This document shows positions 1-8,074 of a stretch of 32,073 bases of DNA, piece after piece (within the stretch, counting starts at the first letter, position 1; each line of letters starts with the position of its first letter). The position numbers and the translations under genes were made by a program. A model generated the notes under the pieces. That model was not told where the DNA came from. It did not search any database and worked only from the letters and a program-made list of their open reading frames with translations. The stretch is taken from contig JAIRNA010000109.1 in NCBI GenBank assembly GCA_031258305.1, forward strand, positions 1 through 32,073, written 5' to 3'. The DNA is from Treponema sp. Its GTDB lineage: Bacteria; Spirochaetota; Spirochaetia; Treponematales; Breznakiellaceae.

Positions 1-279
1 TGTGTCAAGCACTAGGGTAACTTTTTTCGCTTCGAGGAAGGCACCCCCGTTTCTATCCCCAAATTCTAAGTTTTCAACCACTACATGCCCGACAAGCGGG
101 ACATAGTACGCCCGGTCAATGCTCCATATGTCTTCGGGAATCCCCGCTTCGGCGAGAGCCTCTCCGATCCTCGCTTCCACTACTTTTGATGTAGCAAGGG
201 GGATCACAACAAAGAGTACCCCCAACGCTACCACAACAACGGCCGCCGATAGTATCACGATTTTCACGGCTTTATTCAT
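1..279 (-). CDS. Membrane-anchored protein, N-terminal 93 residues (partial, possibly AsmA-like)
   Basis: This open frame is on the minus strand, is absent from the ORF track and runs off the left edge. The ATG at 279 follows AAGGAGAAATAC, a good ribosome binding site. The product starts with a basic stub (MNKAVK) and a strong hydrophobic segment at about residues 7-29. It then reads as alternating polar and hydrophobic sequence (KVVEARIGEALAEAGIP, HVVVENLEFGD). An N-terminal anchor followed by such beta-strand-like sequence recalls AsmA/DUF748-type periplasmic proteins, but 93 residues are too few to place it. It is divergent from the LysM-M23 gene; the roughly 200 bp between them shows no clear promoter to me. 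Confidence 0.6.
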   Translation of the reverse strand, partial: MNKAVKIVILSAAVVVVALGVLFVVIPLATSKVVEARIGEALAEAGIPEDIWSIDRAYYVPLVGHVVVENLEFGDRNGGAFLEAKKVTLVLDT

Positions 280-486
280 GTATTTCTCCTTTTGTAAAAA
301 ATCATTATCTTTCATATACATCTTTTTTTACCATTTGTCAATCATTTTTTATAATATTGTTGTTCATCAGTGATAACTTCACCATAAGATTATTCATAGA
401 AAATTGCATCCCTGATAAAAAAAAGGGGGTGGGAGGGATTTTCGCTGACTATTGATAGTTTTTTCAAAATAATATTCGACAGAGCG

Positions 487-1761
487 ATGGCTATTCACCC
501 CAACCCCACTTGTATTATCTTTAATATTTTACGAAAAAATGCCGATAAGATAGAGATGATAGATACAATACTTTCGGAGCAAATTGTAAACGGACGCAAA
601 TATTCTTCTCCTCTCATAAGTAAAGATGGAACAAAGCAGGTGATTTTCAGTCCGCGGCGGGTGAATACAGACACTAATGTGGTTGTTCAGCGCCAGAGCG
701 TTCATAGACAGCCGATTCTCCATCATCAGTCGAATCAACCTTCGCGTAAGAGTCCCCTGTATCAGCCGAGATCGGCCGTACCGCAAAGGCTATCGGAAAA
801 TCAGTCGGTGAAATCGCCCATCCGAATCCCCGTGTTCTATATCGTTCTCATAGCGGTTGTGCTAATTTTTTCCATAGTTACGCTAACGTGGCAGACTTTG
901 GCGGCGACAAGCAATTTCTTCGATATAGAGCCTGCTATGGACGACAGTCTCGAGGTCTTTATGGCGGATTACGCAGGTCTGACGGAACGTCCCGCAGTGG
1001 GTGAAGATTTTCTCTTGCAGGTGACGGAAACCTTTTCCTTCACTTCCTACACGGTCCAAAGCGGCGACAGCGTATCAAAAATCGCCTCCCAGAACAGCGT
1101 CTCAATGGATGCCATCATAGCGCTCAACAATCTGTCCCAGGCCAATCTTTTACCTGTAGGTAAGGTCATAAAAATTCCCAATATGGACGGCATCCCCTAT
1201 ACGGTGAAGAGCGGCGATACCTATGACAGTATAGCCAAGGCGATGAACGTGCCGCTCTTTGCTATTGTGGACGCCAACGACATTCAGAGTAAAGACGACA
1301 TCGCTCCGGGTAAAGTGCTTTTTATACCGGGCGCACGAATGAGCCGTGAAGCATTCAGAATGGCACTGGGCGATTATTTCATCTGGCCCATCAATAACAA
1401 TCGCATAACTTCTCCTTACGGCTGGCGCACCGACCCAGTAACAGGAAAAGGGCGGCGTGTGCATGAAGGTATAGACCTTGCGGCAACCGTCGGCGTCCCC
1501 ATCAAAGCCGCTATGGATGGGCGCGTAGTCGCCGCAAGCATCGACCCAGTCTACGGAAAATACATCATTATTTCGCACCCCAATGGTCTCCAAACCCTCT
1601 ACGCTCATATGAACGCCTTCGCGGTAAAAGATGGAAATTACGTCTACCAAGGCACCAAAATCGGTGAAGTCGGCGCGACCGGCTACGTCACGGGCCCACA
1701 TCTCCACTTTGGCGTCTACAAAAACGGTAAGTCTGTCAACCCGCTTATCTATCTGAAGTAG
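487..1761 (+). CDS. LysM-M23 cell-wall peptidase, membrane anchored
   Basis: A probable peptidoglycan endopeptidase (or amidase activator) acting on the periplasmic side. A basic, low-complexity N-terminal region of about 110 residues precedes one membrane segment (about 112-136, IPVFYIVLIAVVLIFSIVTL). Two LysM modules follow, starting YTVQSGDSVSKIA (about 190-233) and YTVKSGDTYDSIA (about 238-280), and bind glycan. The C-terminal M23 domain (about 300-420) has the zinc and catalytic motifs HEGID, YAHM and HLHF, so it looks catalytically complete. The first ATG was taken, but its ribosome binding site is poor; ATG 556 in the same frame is the alternative and would shorten only the cytoplasmic tail. 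Its end overlaps the convergent polymerase gene by 17 bp. Confidence 0.9.
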   Translation: MAIHPNPTCIIFNILRKNADKIEMIDTILSEQIVNGRKYSSPLISKDGTKQVIFSPRRVNTDTNVVVQRQSVHRQPILHHQSNQPSRKSPLYQPRSAVPQRLSENQSVKSPIRIPVFYIVLIAVVLIFSIVTLTWQTLAATSNFFDIEPAMDDSLEVFMADYAGLTERPAVGEDFLLQVTETFSFTSYTVQSGDSVSKIASQNSVSMDAIIALNNLSQANLLPVGKVIKIPNMDGIPYTVKSGDTYDSIAKAMNVPLFAIVDANDIQSKDDIAPGKVLFIPGARMSREAFRMALGDYFIWPINNNRITSPYGWRTDPVTGKGRRVHEGIDLAATVGVPIKAAMDGRVVAASIDPVYGKYIIISHPNGLQTLYAHMNAFAVKDGNYVYQGTKIGEVGATGYVTGPHLHFGVYKNGKSVNPLIYLK

Positions 1762-2833
1762 TCTCCTGTCTTTTTATTCTATCCGTGAACATCGTCCGCT
1801 TGATGAGAATGCCATGGGCTTTGAATATGGTTTTAATAGCCCATTCTATTTCAAAGCGAGGCGGATTCATCGGCAGAACAAAATGCCGCGCTTGGGAAAA
1901 GGCATAGTTATAGGTTTCCATTGGTTCTCCATTCCAATCCACAACGAGTTCGAGGAAGTCGCTGACAAGACCCGCGAGGTTTTCGCCCGGAGCCGCGGTT
2001 GTTTGGTTTAAAGTAGCGAGAGTCCTGAAGTATCTTTCGCGGAACTCCGAATTCTCCTTGAGTAATTTTGAAGCATTTGGCTGAAGATACTGGTATAAAC
2101 CAAATTCTTCGAGGCTTTCAGCGATTTTCACCGCGCTTGAAGAGCGAATAATCTTGAAAATCTCTTCGGTAAGCCGTGAATGTGAGATGCCTGCCAGTAG
2201 TTTCGACTGCTGACGGATTTTCAGACTCAGACTGGCAGGGAGAGAGAAACCCGTTGTCGCCGCATATTTCACCGCCCGAATCATACGCACCGGGTCGTCA
2301 ACGAATATAGTTTTAAGTGAAATGAGGGGACGAATCTGTCTTTTTTTTATATCGTCCATGCCCCCCACGTAATCCACCACGAGCTGTTCGCATGGGTCGT
2401 AGAACAACGCATTTATGGAGAAGTCGCGGCGTAAAACGTCTTCTTCTATAGTACCGAAGATGTTGCCTGTGGGACCTTCTTTTATGGAACGGAAAGTGGC
2501 AACTTCGAATATTTTTTCGCCAATCGACACATGGACAAGACGGAATCTATTTCCGATAACACGGGCATTACGGAACAGCTTCTTGATTTGGCTGGGGCTT
2601 GCCGCGCTTACTATATCGAAATCCTTTGGTTTTTTACCGAGGATGAGGTCGCGGACAGCTCCGCCTACGATGTAAGTCTCATAACCGGCCAAAGCCAACC
2701 TCTCCACTATGTACATAGCATCATTATCGACATCAGCACGGTCTACACCGTGTTCATCTTGGGTATAAACAACCGCTTTTTTTACGGGTTTCTTATTTTT
2801 TTTTGTCTTTTCTATAGAATAACGAAAACGCAC
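1745..2833 (-). CDS. pcnB: Poly(A) polymerase / tRNA nucleotidyltransferase family protein
   Basis: A template-independent nucleotidyltransferase that adds either poly(A) tails to RNA or CCA to tRNA. The head domain has GG-x-VRD (about 57-62) and the metal-binding pair DFD (71-73), followed by the RNFRL-type segment (IGNRFRLVHV) and RRDFSINAL (about 136). VDDPVRMIRAVKYAA then opens the RNA-binding region. The GNRFRLVHV stretch resembles the PAP-I signature, so poly(A) polymerase is preferred over a CCA enzyme; sequence alone does not settle this. The start is GTG with AGAAGGG upstream. Neither tRNA in this window encodes CCA, so the genome needs a CCA-adding enzyme, and this could be it. Confidence 0.85.
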   Translation of the reverse strand: MRFRYSIEKTKKNKKPVKKAVVYTQDEHGVDRADVDNDAMYIVERLALAGYETYIVGGAVRDLILGKKPKDFDIVSAASPSQIKKLFRNARVIGNRFRLVHVSIGEKIFEVATFRSIKEGPTGNIFGTIEEDVLRRDFSINALFYDPCEQLVVDYVGGMDDIKKRQIRPLISLKTIFVDDPVRMIRAVKYAATTGFSLPASLSLKIRQQSKLLAGISHSRLTEEIFKIIRSSSAVKIAESLEEFGLYQYLQPNASKLLKENSEFRERYFRTLATLNQTTAAPGENLAGLVSDFLELVVDWNGEPMETYNYAFSQARHFVLPMNPPRFEIEWAIKTIFKAHGILIKRTMFTDRIKRQETTSDR

Positions 2834-2839
2834 AAATAA

Positions 2840-2960
2840 CCCTTCTTTTAAGAGGATAGTTAGTACGAATAGCGAATGGTATTATTGTTCGTGAATTTTA
2901 CGTCGTCTTTTTTAATTGTTCACTATCAACTATTCCTTGTTCACTATTCATTCCCTCGCA
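2840..2960. repeat. Imperfect inverted repeat with TTCACTAT / CTATTCC cores
   Basis: The minus strand carries two close copies of GAATAGTGAACAA and GATAGTGAACAA at 2905-2960. A degenerate inverted partner lies at 2850-2900 (TTCGCTATTC, ACTAACTATCC). The element spans the end of the hydrolase gene and the gap before the polymerase gene. It shares its GGAATAG/CTATTCC core with elements near 6.4, 9.35, 19.3, 20.0 and 21.1 kb. Confidence 0.45.
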
Positions 2961-3920
2961 GTGCCGCAGTATCCAATCAATAAGATTGCCGATAACTTCT
3001 TCACGGTTAGTTTCATTCAAAGTTTCGTGCCGTGCGTTCGGGTAAAGCACAAATTCAAGGTCGTGGATAACCATTTCACGGTAGGTATTCACGAGTTTGG
3101 TGGGACTTTCCCCCATATCGCCTACCGGGTCAGAACTGCCGGCAAATACGTAAATTGGAAGATTAGGACGAATCTTATTTATAAAGGATGGCTTGTGTAT
3201 ACGGTTCAATATCACGGCGAGATCGCGATAAAAGCCCGCAGAACAACGTTTTCCGCTCAAAGGGTCGTTGAAATAAGCATCAACTTCCTTCGTATCGCGT
3301 GAAAGCCAGTCAAAAGGCGTTCTGTTTGGCTGAAACGGCCTGCTGAAGGGTCCATCCGCAAAGGCATAGGCAAGCGCCGAGGGTTTTCTGCATCCATTGA
3401 GCGCCGCAATCAACCGCATAACTATCTCGCTTACCGCAATTTTGAGTCCATCAGGTCCTCTTGTCCCAGACAGAATACAACCTGCAAGAGTATTTTGAGA
3501 ATAAGTCTCGATGTAATTTTGAGCGAGGAATGAACCCCAAGAATGACCAAGTAAGAACAAAGGAATGTTAGGACAGGTCTTTATGATGGTATTATTGATG
3601 AATTCGATATCAGCCGTAACAATGGCTAACCCGTCAGCATCTGCACAATGTCCGAGAAGTCCGCCTTTTTCCGGAGGATTTACAGCAATGTCCGCTGTTT
3701 TTCCATGTCCTCGCATATCGGCGGACCAAACCTCTATGCCCGCCGCGCACAAACAAAACGCAACCCTCTCATAACGTCCCGAATGTTCCGCCATCCCGTG
3801 AACGATATTCAAAACGGCGCGGGAATTTTGAGGAATCCAGCGTCTAACAAAGAGTTTTGCTCCATCGTTGGCGGTCAACCATAAAGTTTCTGCCGCCACG
3901 CTATCTTTTGATTCATACAT
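2898..3920 (-). CDS. Alpha/beta hydrolase, monoacylglycerol lipase-like
   Basis: A serine hydrolase of the Hydrolase_4 / lysophospholipase type, about 340 residues. Visible motifs are the oxyanion region NIVHGMAEHSGRYE, DMRGHGKTA, the nucleophile elbow GHSWGS, the acid near VFAGSSDPVGD and the histidine in PNARHETL. The substrate is probably an acyl ester lipid. The 388-residue ORF in the track is too long: its first 48 residues are tRNA-Tyr read as protein. I therefore start at ATG 3920 (MYESKDS), although no good ribosome binding site precedes it. The last 16 or so residues (NSEQGIVDSEQLKKTT) come from an intergenic repeat. The gene lies downstream of two tRNAs on the same strand with no terminator seen, so it may share their promoter. 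Confidence 0.85.
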   Translation of the reverse strand: MYESKDSVAAETLWLTANDGAKLFVRRWIPQNSRAVLNIVHGMAEHSGRYERVAFCLCAAGIEVWSADMRGHGKTADIAVNPPEKGGLLGHCADADGLAIVTADIEFINNTIIKTCPNIPLFLLGHSWGSFLAQNYIETYSQNTLAGCILSGTRGPDGLKIAVSEIVMRLIAALNGCRKPSALAYAFADGPFSRPFQPNRTPFDWLSRDTKEVDAYFNDPLSGKRCSAGFYRDLAVILNRIHKPSFINKIRPNLPIYVFAGSSDPVGDMGESPTKLVNTYREMVIHDLEFVLYPNARHETLNETNREEVIGNLIDWILRHCEGMNSEQGIVDSEQLKKTT

Positions 3921-3973
3921 ACTATACTTAACTTTTTCATTTAGTCGTTTCAGAAAACGAGATTTGAAAATAT

Positions 3974-4055
3974 TGGGGAGTGAAGGATTCGAACCTACGA
4001 AGGCTGAGCCAACAGATTTACAGTCTGCCCCCTTTGACCGCTCGGGAAACTCCCC
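3974..4055 (-). tRNA. tRNA-Tyr (GTA)
   Basis: Acceptor arms GGGGAGT and ACTCCCC pair fully, followed by discriminator A. The T arm contains GGTTCGAATCC, the anticodon loop reads CTGTAAA (anticodon GTA), and a long class II variable arm (TTGGCTCAGCCTTCG) is typical of bacterial tRNA-Tyr. CCA is not encoded; the 3' flank is ATA. It lies about 22 nt downstream of tRNA-Thr. Confidence 0.97.
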
Positions 4056-4077
4056 TTTTGCCATCTCTCACACAGCG

Positions 4078-4150
4078 AGCCATCTCCCGGAATCGAACCG
4101 GAGACCTCATGATTACAAGTCAAGTGCTCTACCAGCTGAGCTAAGATGGC
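4078..4150 (-). tRNA. tRNA-Thr (TGT)
   Basis: Acceptor arms GCCATCT and AGATGGC pair fully. The D arm is GCTCAGCTGGTAGAGC, the anticodon loop CTTGTAA gives TGT, and the T arm holds GGTTCGATTCC. The anticodon stem CTTGA/TCATG has a T-T mismatch at positions 28-42. CCA is not encoded. It is the first gene of a Thr-Tyr pair. Confidence 0.96.
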
Positions 4151-4168
4151 TTAATACATACTTATAAT

Positions 4169-4197
4169 AACATACCGTATAGAAAGAATTTTGTCAA
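4169..4197 (-). promoter_or_regulatory. tRNA-Thr/Tyr promoter
   Basis: On the minus strand there is a perfect -35 TTGACA, a 17-nt spacer and a -10 TATGTT, ending 18 bp before the tRNA-Thr 5' end. An AT-rich run (ATTATAAG) follows the -10. This is the best-matching sigma-70 type promoter in the window. Confidence 0.75.
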
Positions 4198-4296
4198 GCG
4201 GGTATGTTGAAAAAACGACAAACGTTTCCCAAATTTTTAATGGTAAAAATATTGCTTGGCGTGGATTTTTCTGTACCGTCTGTAGGTTCCTTTTCG

Positions 4297-5178
4297 TTAA
4301 GACACACCGACCAAAGCGAGGGCGAAGTCGGTTATTTTCTGGAAGTTCCGTGGAGTGAGCGTTTCGTAACGGTCGCCGGGTCCATTTATAGAGAGCCATG
4401 TCTTGGGGATAAAGTCCTTTTCTACTCCGTCTTGTTCACTAACCAGTGCGTCAGCAAGCTCGGGTCTCAGGCGCAGAAGCGAGGCAAGTTCGGACGCTTC
4501 GGACGCAGGGAGAACCGTGATAGTCTGGGCCGCAAGGCCGGCGCGGAAAAAACCCGCATCATCGGAGAATGGAGTCGGTACGAGAAGCACCCGCTCAAGA
4601 CGGATGTTCCGCGCCGCGACGAGAGAACGCTCCCGCATTTGCGCCACGAGATGGCGTGAGCGGGCGAAACCTGTGCTATCCTCGTTCTGCAAGAGATGAT
4701 CGACCGCCGTAGAAATGATGAGCGTGTCGCCCACACCGCAACAATCAAAAATGAAAATATGAGTCTTATCAAGGATCCCTTCCTTTAAGAATTTTGCCAG
4801 TGAATAAGAACCTTGCTCCTTGAGGCTTGCCCCGCAGGAAAGTTCCTCTTTATCGGTGAATATGACGAGCCAACTGCCGATATTCCCTCTTTTGAGCGTC
4901 AACGCCGCCTTGACAAGCTCGAAAACCGCGACACTATTGTCGTTTGCGCCCGGACTGTCCTTAACACGGTCATAGTGGGCAACTAAAACAGTCTTGCAGT
5001 TCGCCATTTTTCGTAGAACAGCCTCAGGCGGATACCCAAGCATCGCAATGACAGGCTCAAAAATCACCTCTTCAGGATAAATAAAAAAGTGTCTGTTTCC
5101 ATCGATTCTGATTACAATGAACTTCAAATTAAGCTCTTCGAGGAGGATTTTCAGAATTGCGAACCTGTCCACGCCCAA
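4297..5178 (-). CDS. M28-family zinc peptidase-like protein
   Basis: Resembles M28 aminopeptidases. H68-x-D70 lies in VLVAHYDRV, then D80 in GANDN, E111-E112 in FTDKEEL and D145 in FIFDCCG, matching the order of metal and catalytic residues in the family. The usual last histidine ligand near the C-terminus (family pattern HTxxD) is not visible; the equivalent stretch reads NGPGDRYETLTP. The substrate is unknown and no signal peptide is seen, so it is probably cytoplasmic. The start chosen is TTG with AAGGA 10 nt upstream. The frame stays open to about 5262 and reads sensibly (PYHRFKEFIALG) before the TTG, but offers no ATG/GTG/TTG there, so the true N-terminus could be longer with a rare ATT start. 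Confidence 0.75.
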   Translation of the reverse strand: MGVDRFAILKILLEELNLKFIVIRIDGNRHFFIYPEEVIFEPVIAMLGYPPEAVLRKMANCKTVLVAHYDRVKDSPGANDNSVAVFELVKAALTLKRGNIGSWLVIFTDKEELSCGASLKEQGSYSLAKFLKEGILDKTHIFIFDCCGVGDTLIISTAVDHLLQNEDSTGFARSRHLVAQMRERSLVAARNIRLERVLLVPTPFSDDAGFFRAGLAAQTITVLPASEASELASLLRLRPELADALVSEQDGVEKDFIPKTWLSINGPGDRYETLTPRNFQKITDFALALVGVS

Positions 5179-5443
5179 AGCGATAAATTCCTTGAAACGA
5201 TGATAAGGGATTTCACGGGGAAAATCATCCTTTATATGTTTATTCTTTAGGTTTTTAATGTTTCTAATAACTCCTCAAGCCGATTATAACCAGAAAAATA
5301 AGATTATGCAAGCAACTTGGAGATGAATGATTTAAAGGCGTCAGCGTAGTATAGTAGATAACTCGAAAGCACAGTGTTGTATTTTTATGTCGTGTCATCG
5401 ATAAAAATTTAAAGTAAATACATTTATCCTGTAATGGTACCCC

Positions 5444-5472
5444 TTGCATAAAAATCGTCAAATAGATATACT
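5444..5472 (+). promoter_or_regulatory. Promoter of the amino acid ABC transporter operon
   Basis: -35 TTGCAT, 17-nt spacer, -10 TATACT, then a leader of about 15 nt with AAGGAGG 7 nt before the ATG of the binding protein. The roughly 180 bp upstream, back to the M28 gene, shows no gene or riboswitch that I recognise. Confidence 0.7.
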
Positions 5473-5494
5473 CCCAGATTAAGGAGGAAATTAA

Positions 5495-6349
5495 ATGAAG
5501 AAAAGAATCATGTTCTTCGCTTTTTCCACTGCCGTTATACTTTTGTCGGTAGTTACGGGGCTGTCTTCCTGTCAAAAGAAGACAGCCGTCTCTAATTCGG
5601 AAGTTAGTTCCGCGGCGGAGGCGCCCATCCAGACCATCAAGCCCGGAGTCTTGCTCATTGGAATGGAAATTGGGTATCCGCCTATGGAATATCTTGACGC
5701 GGATGGTAAAACGCCTATAGGTTTTGACGTCAGTATGGGGAAAATCATTGCGGAACGAATGGGACTGAAACCTGAGTATGTGGATACGGCGTGGGATGGA
5801 ATATTTGCCGGTGTAGAAACCGGTAAATATGACTGCATTATGTCTGCGGTTACGATAACGGCTGAACGACTCGCCAACTACAACTTCACCAAGCCCTACA
5901 TCGGAAACGCTCAAGCTCTCGTCCTGCTAAAGGGTTCTACAATCACGGCAAGATCGCCGGAGGAACTCGGAGGACTCGAAGTAGCGTATCAGGCGGAGAC
6001 AACGACTGATATCTATATGACGAAGCTTGCGAAAGACGGCTTGCAATTCACCGAACGTGAATACGACAAGGTTCTCAACTGCTTTGATGAGCTGAAATTG
6101 GGCCGTGTGGATGCCATAGTGTGCGATAGTCTTGTCGCGTTTGACTACATTGCGCCCGCAGATTCGCCTTTCGAGATAGTGTGGCAGGGAAACGCTGATG
6201 AAACCTTTGGTATATGTCTCAAGAAAGGAAACGACGTGCTTACCGCGGCGATAGACGAGACGCTCGATTCTATGTTCGCCGACGGCACCATGCTCAAGAT
6301 TTCCCAAGATGTGTTCAAGATGGATATGGTTAGTGCGGCAAGAAAATAA
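5495..6349 (+). CDS. Polar amino acid ABC transporter, substrate-binding lipoprotein
   Basis: A periplasmic-face solute receptor of SBP family 3. The signal peptide ends in a lipobox LSSC with acylated Cys26, followed by a short Ser/Ala linker. The fold begins at VLLIGMEIGYPPMEYLDADGK, and the family hallmarks GFDVSMGKIIAERMG, YDCIMSAVTITAERLANYNFTKPY and GRVDAIVCDSLVAFDYI are present. The likely ligand is a polar amino acid; the sequence does not show which. AAGGAGG lies at ideal spacing and a clear promoter sits just upstream. It is first in an operon with permease 6476-7135 and ATPase 7154-7930; a 126-bp gap containing an inverted-repeat element separates it from the permease, which may lower expression of the membrane parts relative to the receptor. 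Confidence 0.93.
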   Translation: MKKRIMFFAFSTAVILLSVVTGLSSCQKKTAVSNSEVSSAAEAPIQTIKPGVLLIGMEIGYPPMEYLDADGKTPIGFDVSMGKIIAERMGLKPEYVDTAWDGIFAGVETGKYDCIMSAVTITAERLANYNFTKPYIGNAQALVLLKGSTITARSPEELGGLEVAYQAETTTDIYMTKLAKDGLQFTEREYDKVLNCFDELKLGRVDAIVCDSLVAFDYIAPADSPFEIVWQGNADETFGICLKKGNDVLTAAIDETLDSMFADGTMLKISQDVFKMDMVSAARK

Positions 6350-6355
6350 GTGAAA

Positions 6356-6461
6356 GAGAATTGGGAATTGAGAGCAGATGTATTGTTACTGAAACCCGCT
6401 TGAAATGGACAAGCTTCGGTTGCTGTCAAGAAGTTCCTACTCCTATTCCCAACTCTCAATC
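6356..6461. repeat. Long imperfect inverted repeat inside the transporter operon
   Basis: The left arm GAGAATTGGGAATTGAGAG (6356-6374) is an inverted match to the right arm at 6440-6461, which reads GAGAGTTGGGAATAGGAG on the other strand. An inner pairing of CGCTTG with CAAGC closes the middle. The element fills almost the whole gap between the binding protein and the permease and belongs to the GGAATAG-core family. Confidence 0.65.
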
Positions 6462-6475
6462 GATAAGGGGATATT

Positions 6476-7135
6476 TTGACTTTGTTAAATAAAATTATCG
6501 TGTGGATACCTCAGCTTTTGAAGGGTGCGGAAATTACGATATCGCTTACGTTACTAGCAGTTTCCGCAGGGGTTGTGCTGAGTTTGTTCCTCGCCTTGGG
6601 CAAAATGTCGCATAATGTCGTTTTGAACAAAATTTGCGGCGCTTATGTTTTTTTCTTTAGAGGTACGCCTTTATTGATGCAACTCTATTTCATTTACTAC
6701 GGACTGCCACAGATTACCCCGTTTTTGACCATAAACAACCGTTTTATTGCCGCATTCATCGCTTTCAGCTTGAATTCCGCGGCATATTGCGCGGAAATCA
6801 TCCGTGCGGCGATTCAAAGCATTGATAAAGGGCAATTCGAGGCGTCGCGTGCACTGGGTATGTCTTACGCTCAGACGATGCGATTGGTCATTATTCCTCA
6901 GTCGGTGCGCCGACTCATCCCGCCGGTCGGAAACGAGTTCATTATGATGCTGAAGGATGCCTCTCTGGTGTCGATCATTGCGCTTTCTGATATTACTAAA
7001 GTTACTCGCTCCATCTCATCGTCAGACGCATCGGCGCTCGTCTACATACCTGCTATGATTCTCTATCTAATTATCACCGCAGTCTTCACGTTTGTTTTCC
7101 ACAAACTTGAGAAAAAATACTCGGTTTATGAATAG
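6476..7135 (+). CDS. Polar amino acid ABC transporter, permease
   Basis: An inner-membrane channel subunit of the HisM/GlnP type, 219 residues, with about five membrane segments. The conserved cytoplasmic EAA loop, which docks the ATPase, reads EASRALGMSYAQTMRLVIIPQ. The N-terminal FRGTPLLMQLYFIYYGLP is a hallmark of this permease family. Translation probably starts at TTG, since AAGGGG stands 5 nt upstream and no ATG fits. Only one permease gene is present, so it probably forms a homodimer. It is followed after 18 nt by the ATPase. Confidence 0.93.
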   Translation: MTLLNKIIVWIPQLLKGAEITISLTLLAVSAGVVLSLFLALGKMSHNVVLNKICGAYVFFFRGTPLLMQLYFIYYGLPQITPFLTINNRFIAAFIAFSLNSAAYCAEIIRAAIQSIDKGQFEASRALGMSYAQTMRLVIIPQSVRRLIPPVGNEFIMMLKDASLVSIIALSDITKVTRSISSSDASALVYIPAMILYLIITAVFTFVFHKLEKKYSVYE

Positions 7136-7153
7136 AAAGTGGGGAGAATGATA

Positions 7154-7930
7154 ATGGCAAAAACAATGGTTAAAACGATCGATGTTGACAAGACGTTTCA
7201 CGGGACAAAGGGCCCACTCCACGTCTTGAAGAATGTCTCTCTTGATGTGTCAGCGAAAGAGGTTGTGTGTATTATAGGTCCCTCGGGCGCAGGAAAATCA
7301 ACGTATCTACGGTCCCTAAACCGCCTCGAGGACATTGATTCTGGACAAATCTACATTGATGGTAAACTGCTCTTCGATTGTGAAAATGGCGTGAATAAAG
7401 TAAAGATGCCAGCGGCCGAACGAAGCGCAGCGCTTCTGGAAGTAGGCATGGTATTTCAGCGGTTCAATCTTTTCCCGCACAAGACTGCACTCGAAAATGT
7501 TATGTTGTCTTTGGTACATGTGCGGAAAATCCCATCAAGCATCGCCCGCGAAAAGGCGCTGATCCTGCTCGAAAAAGTGGGACTCGCAGATAAGATGGAT
7601 GCCTATCCGGCGCAATTATCGGGTGGACAACAGCAACGGGTTGCCATAGCGCGTGCTCTTGCAATGGAGCCAAAAATTATGCTCTTCGACGAGCCGACCT
7701 CTGCATTGGATCCGGAACTCGTCGGCGAAGTACTTGCTGTGATGAAGGGACTTGCCCAAGCAGGCATGACCATGCTCGTGGTAACGCATGAAATGGGATT
7801 CGCCCGCGAAGTCGCCGATAAGGTAGTATTTATGTTCGATGGCGCTATCCTCGAAATAAACACTCCGCAGAAGATATTCTCCGCGCCCGACAGCGAAAGA
7901 ACACGTCAGTTCTTGCAAAGCGTGTTGTAG
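7154..7930 (+). CDS. Polar amino acid ABC transporter, ATP-binding protein
   Basis: The GlnQ/HisP-type ATPase that powers import through the preceding permease. Walker A is GPSGAGKST, the signature is [15 protein letters not shown], Walker B is [12 protein letters not shown], and the H-loop is VVTHEMGF; all are intact. About 258 residues, normal for the family. The ORF track begins at GTG 7139, but GGGGAGA sits 7 nt before the ATG at 7154 ([11 protein letters not shown]), which I prefer; ATG 7148 is also possible. Confidence 0.93.
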   Translation: MAKTMVKTIDVDKTFHGTKGPLHVLKNVSLDVSAKEVVCIIGPSGAGKSTYLRSLNRLEDIDSGQIYIDGKLLFDCENGVNKVKMPAAERSAALLEVGMVFQRFNLFPHKTALENVMLSLVHVRKIPSSIAREKALILLEKVGLADKMDAYPAQLSGGQQQRVAIARALAMEPKIMLFDEPTSALDPELVGEVLAVMKGLAQAGMTMLVVTHEMGFAREVADKVVFMFDGAILEINTPQKIFSAPDSERTRQFLQSVL

Positions 7931-8074
7931 TAAGTTCTGAAGAGGATTTTAAAGTATGAGAGGCGAGGGAACGGCGTTATAATAGTTGGAACATGTCGGG
8001 TGATGGAAACGTATTTCCCTCAACTTCGTTTGTTTATTTATCATACTTTTCAGAACGCCAGCAAATTTTTATCT

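Noticed and set aside
1150-1707. 185-residue minus-strand ORF
   Set aside because: It is antisense to the LysM and M23 domains and has no ribosome binding site or recognisable content.
3921-4064. N-terminal 48 residues of the track's 388-residue hydrolase ORF
   Set aside because: They are tRNA-Tyr read in frame (GADCKSVGSAFVGSNPSLP); the protein starts after the tRNA.
5264-5494. Riboswitch or T-box upstream of the amino acid transporter
   Set aside because: No specifier loop, T-box sequence or terminator pair is visible; the promoter lies only about 20 bp before the gene, leaving no room for one.
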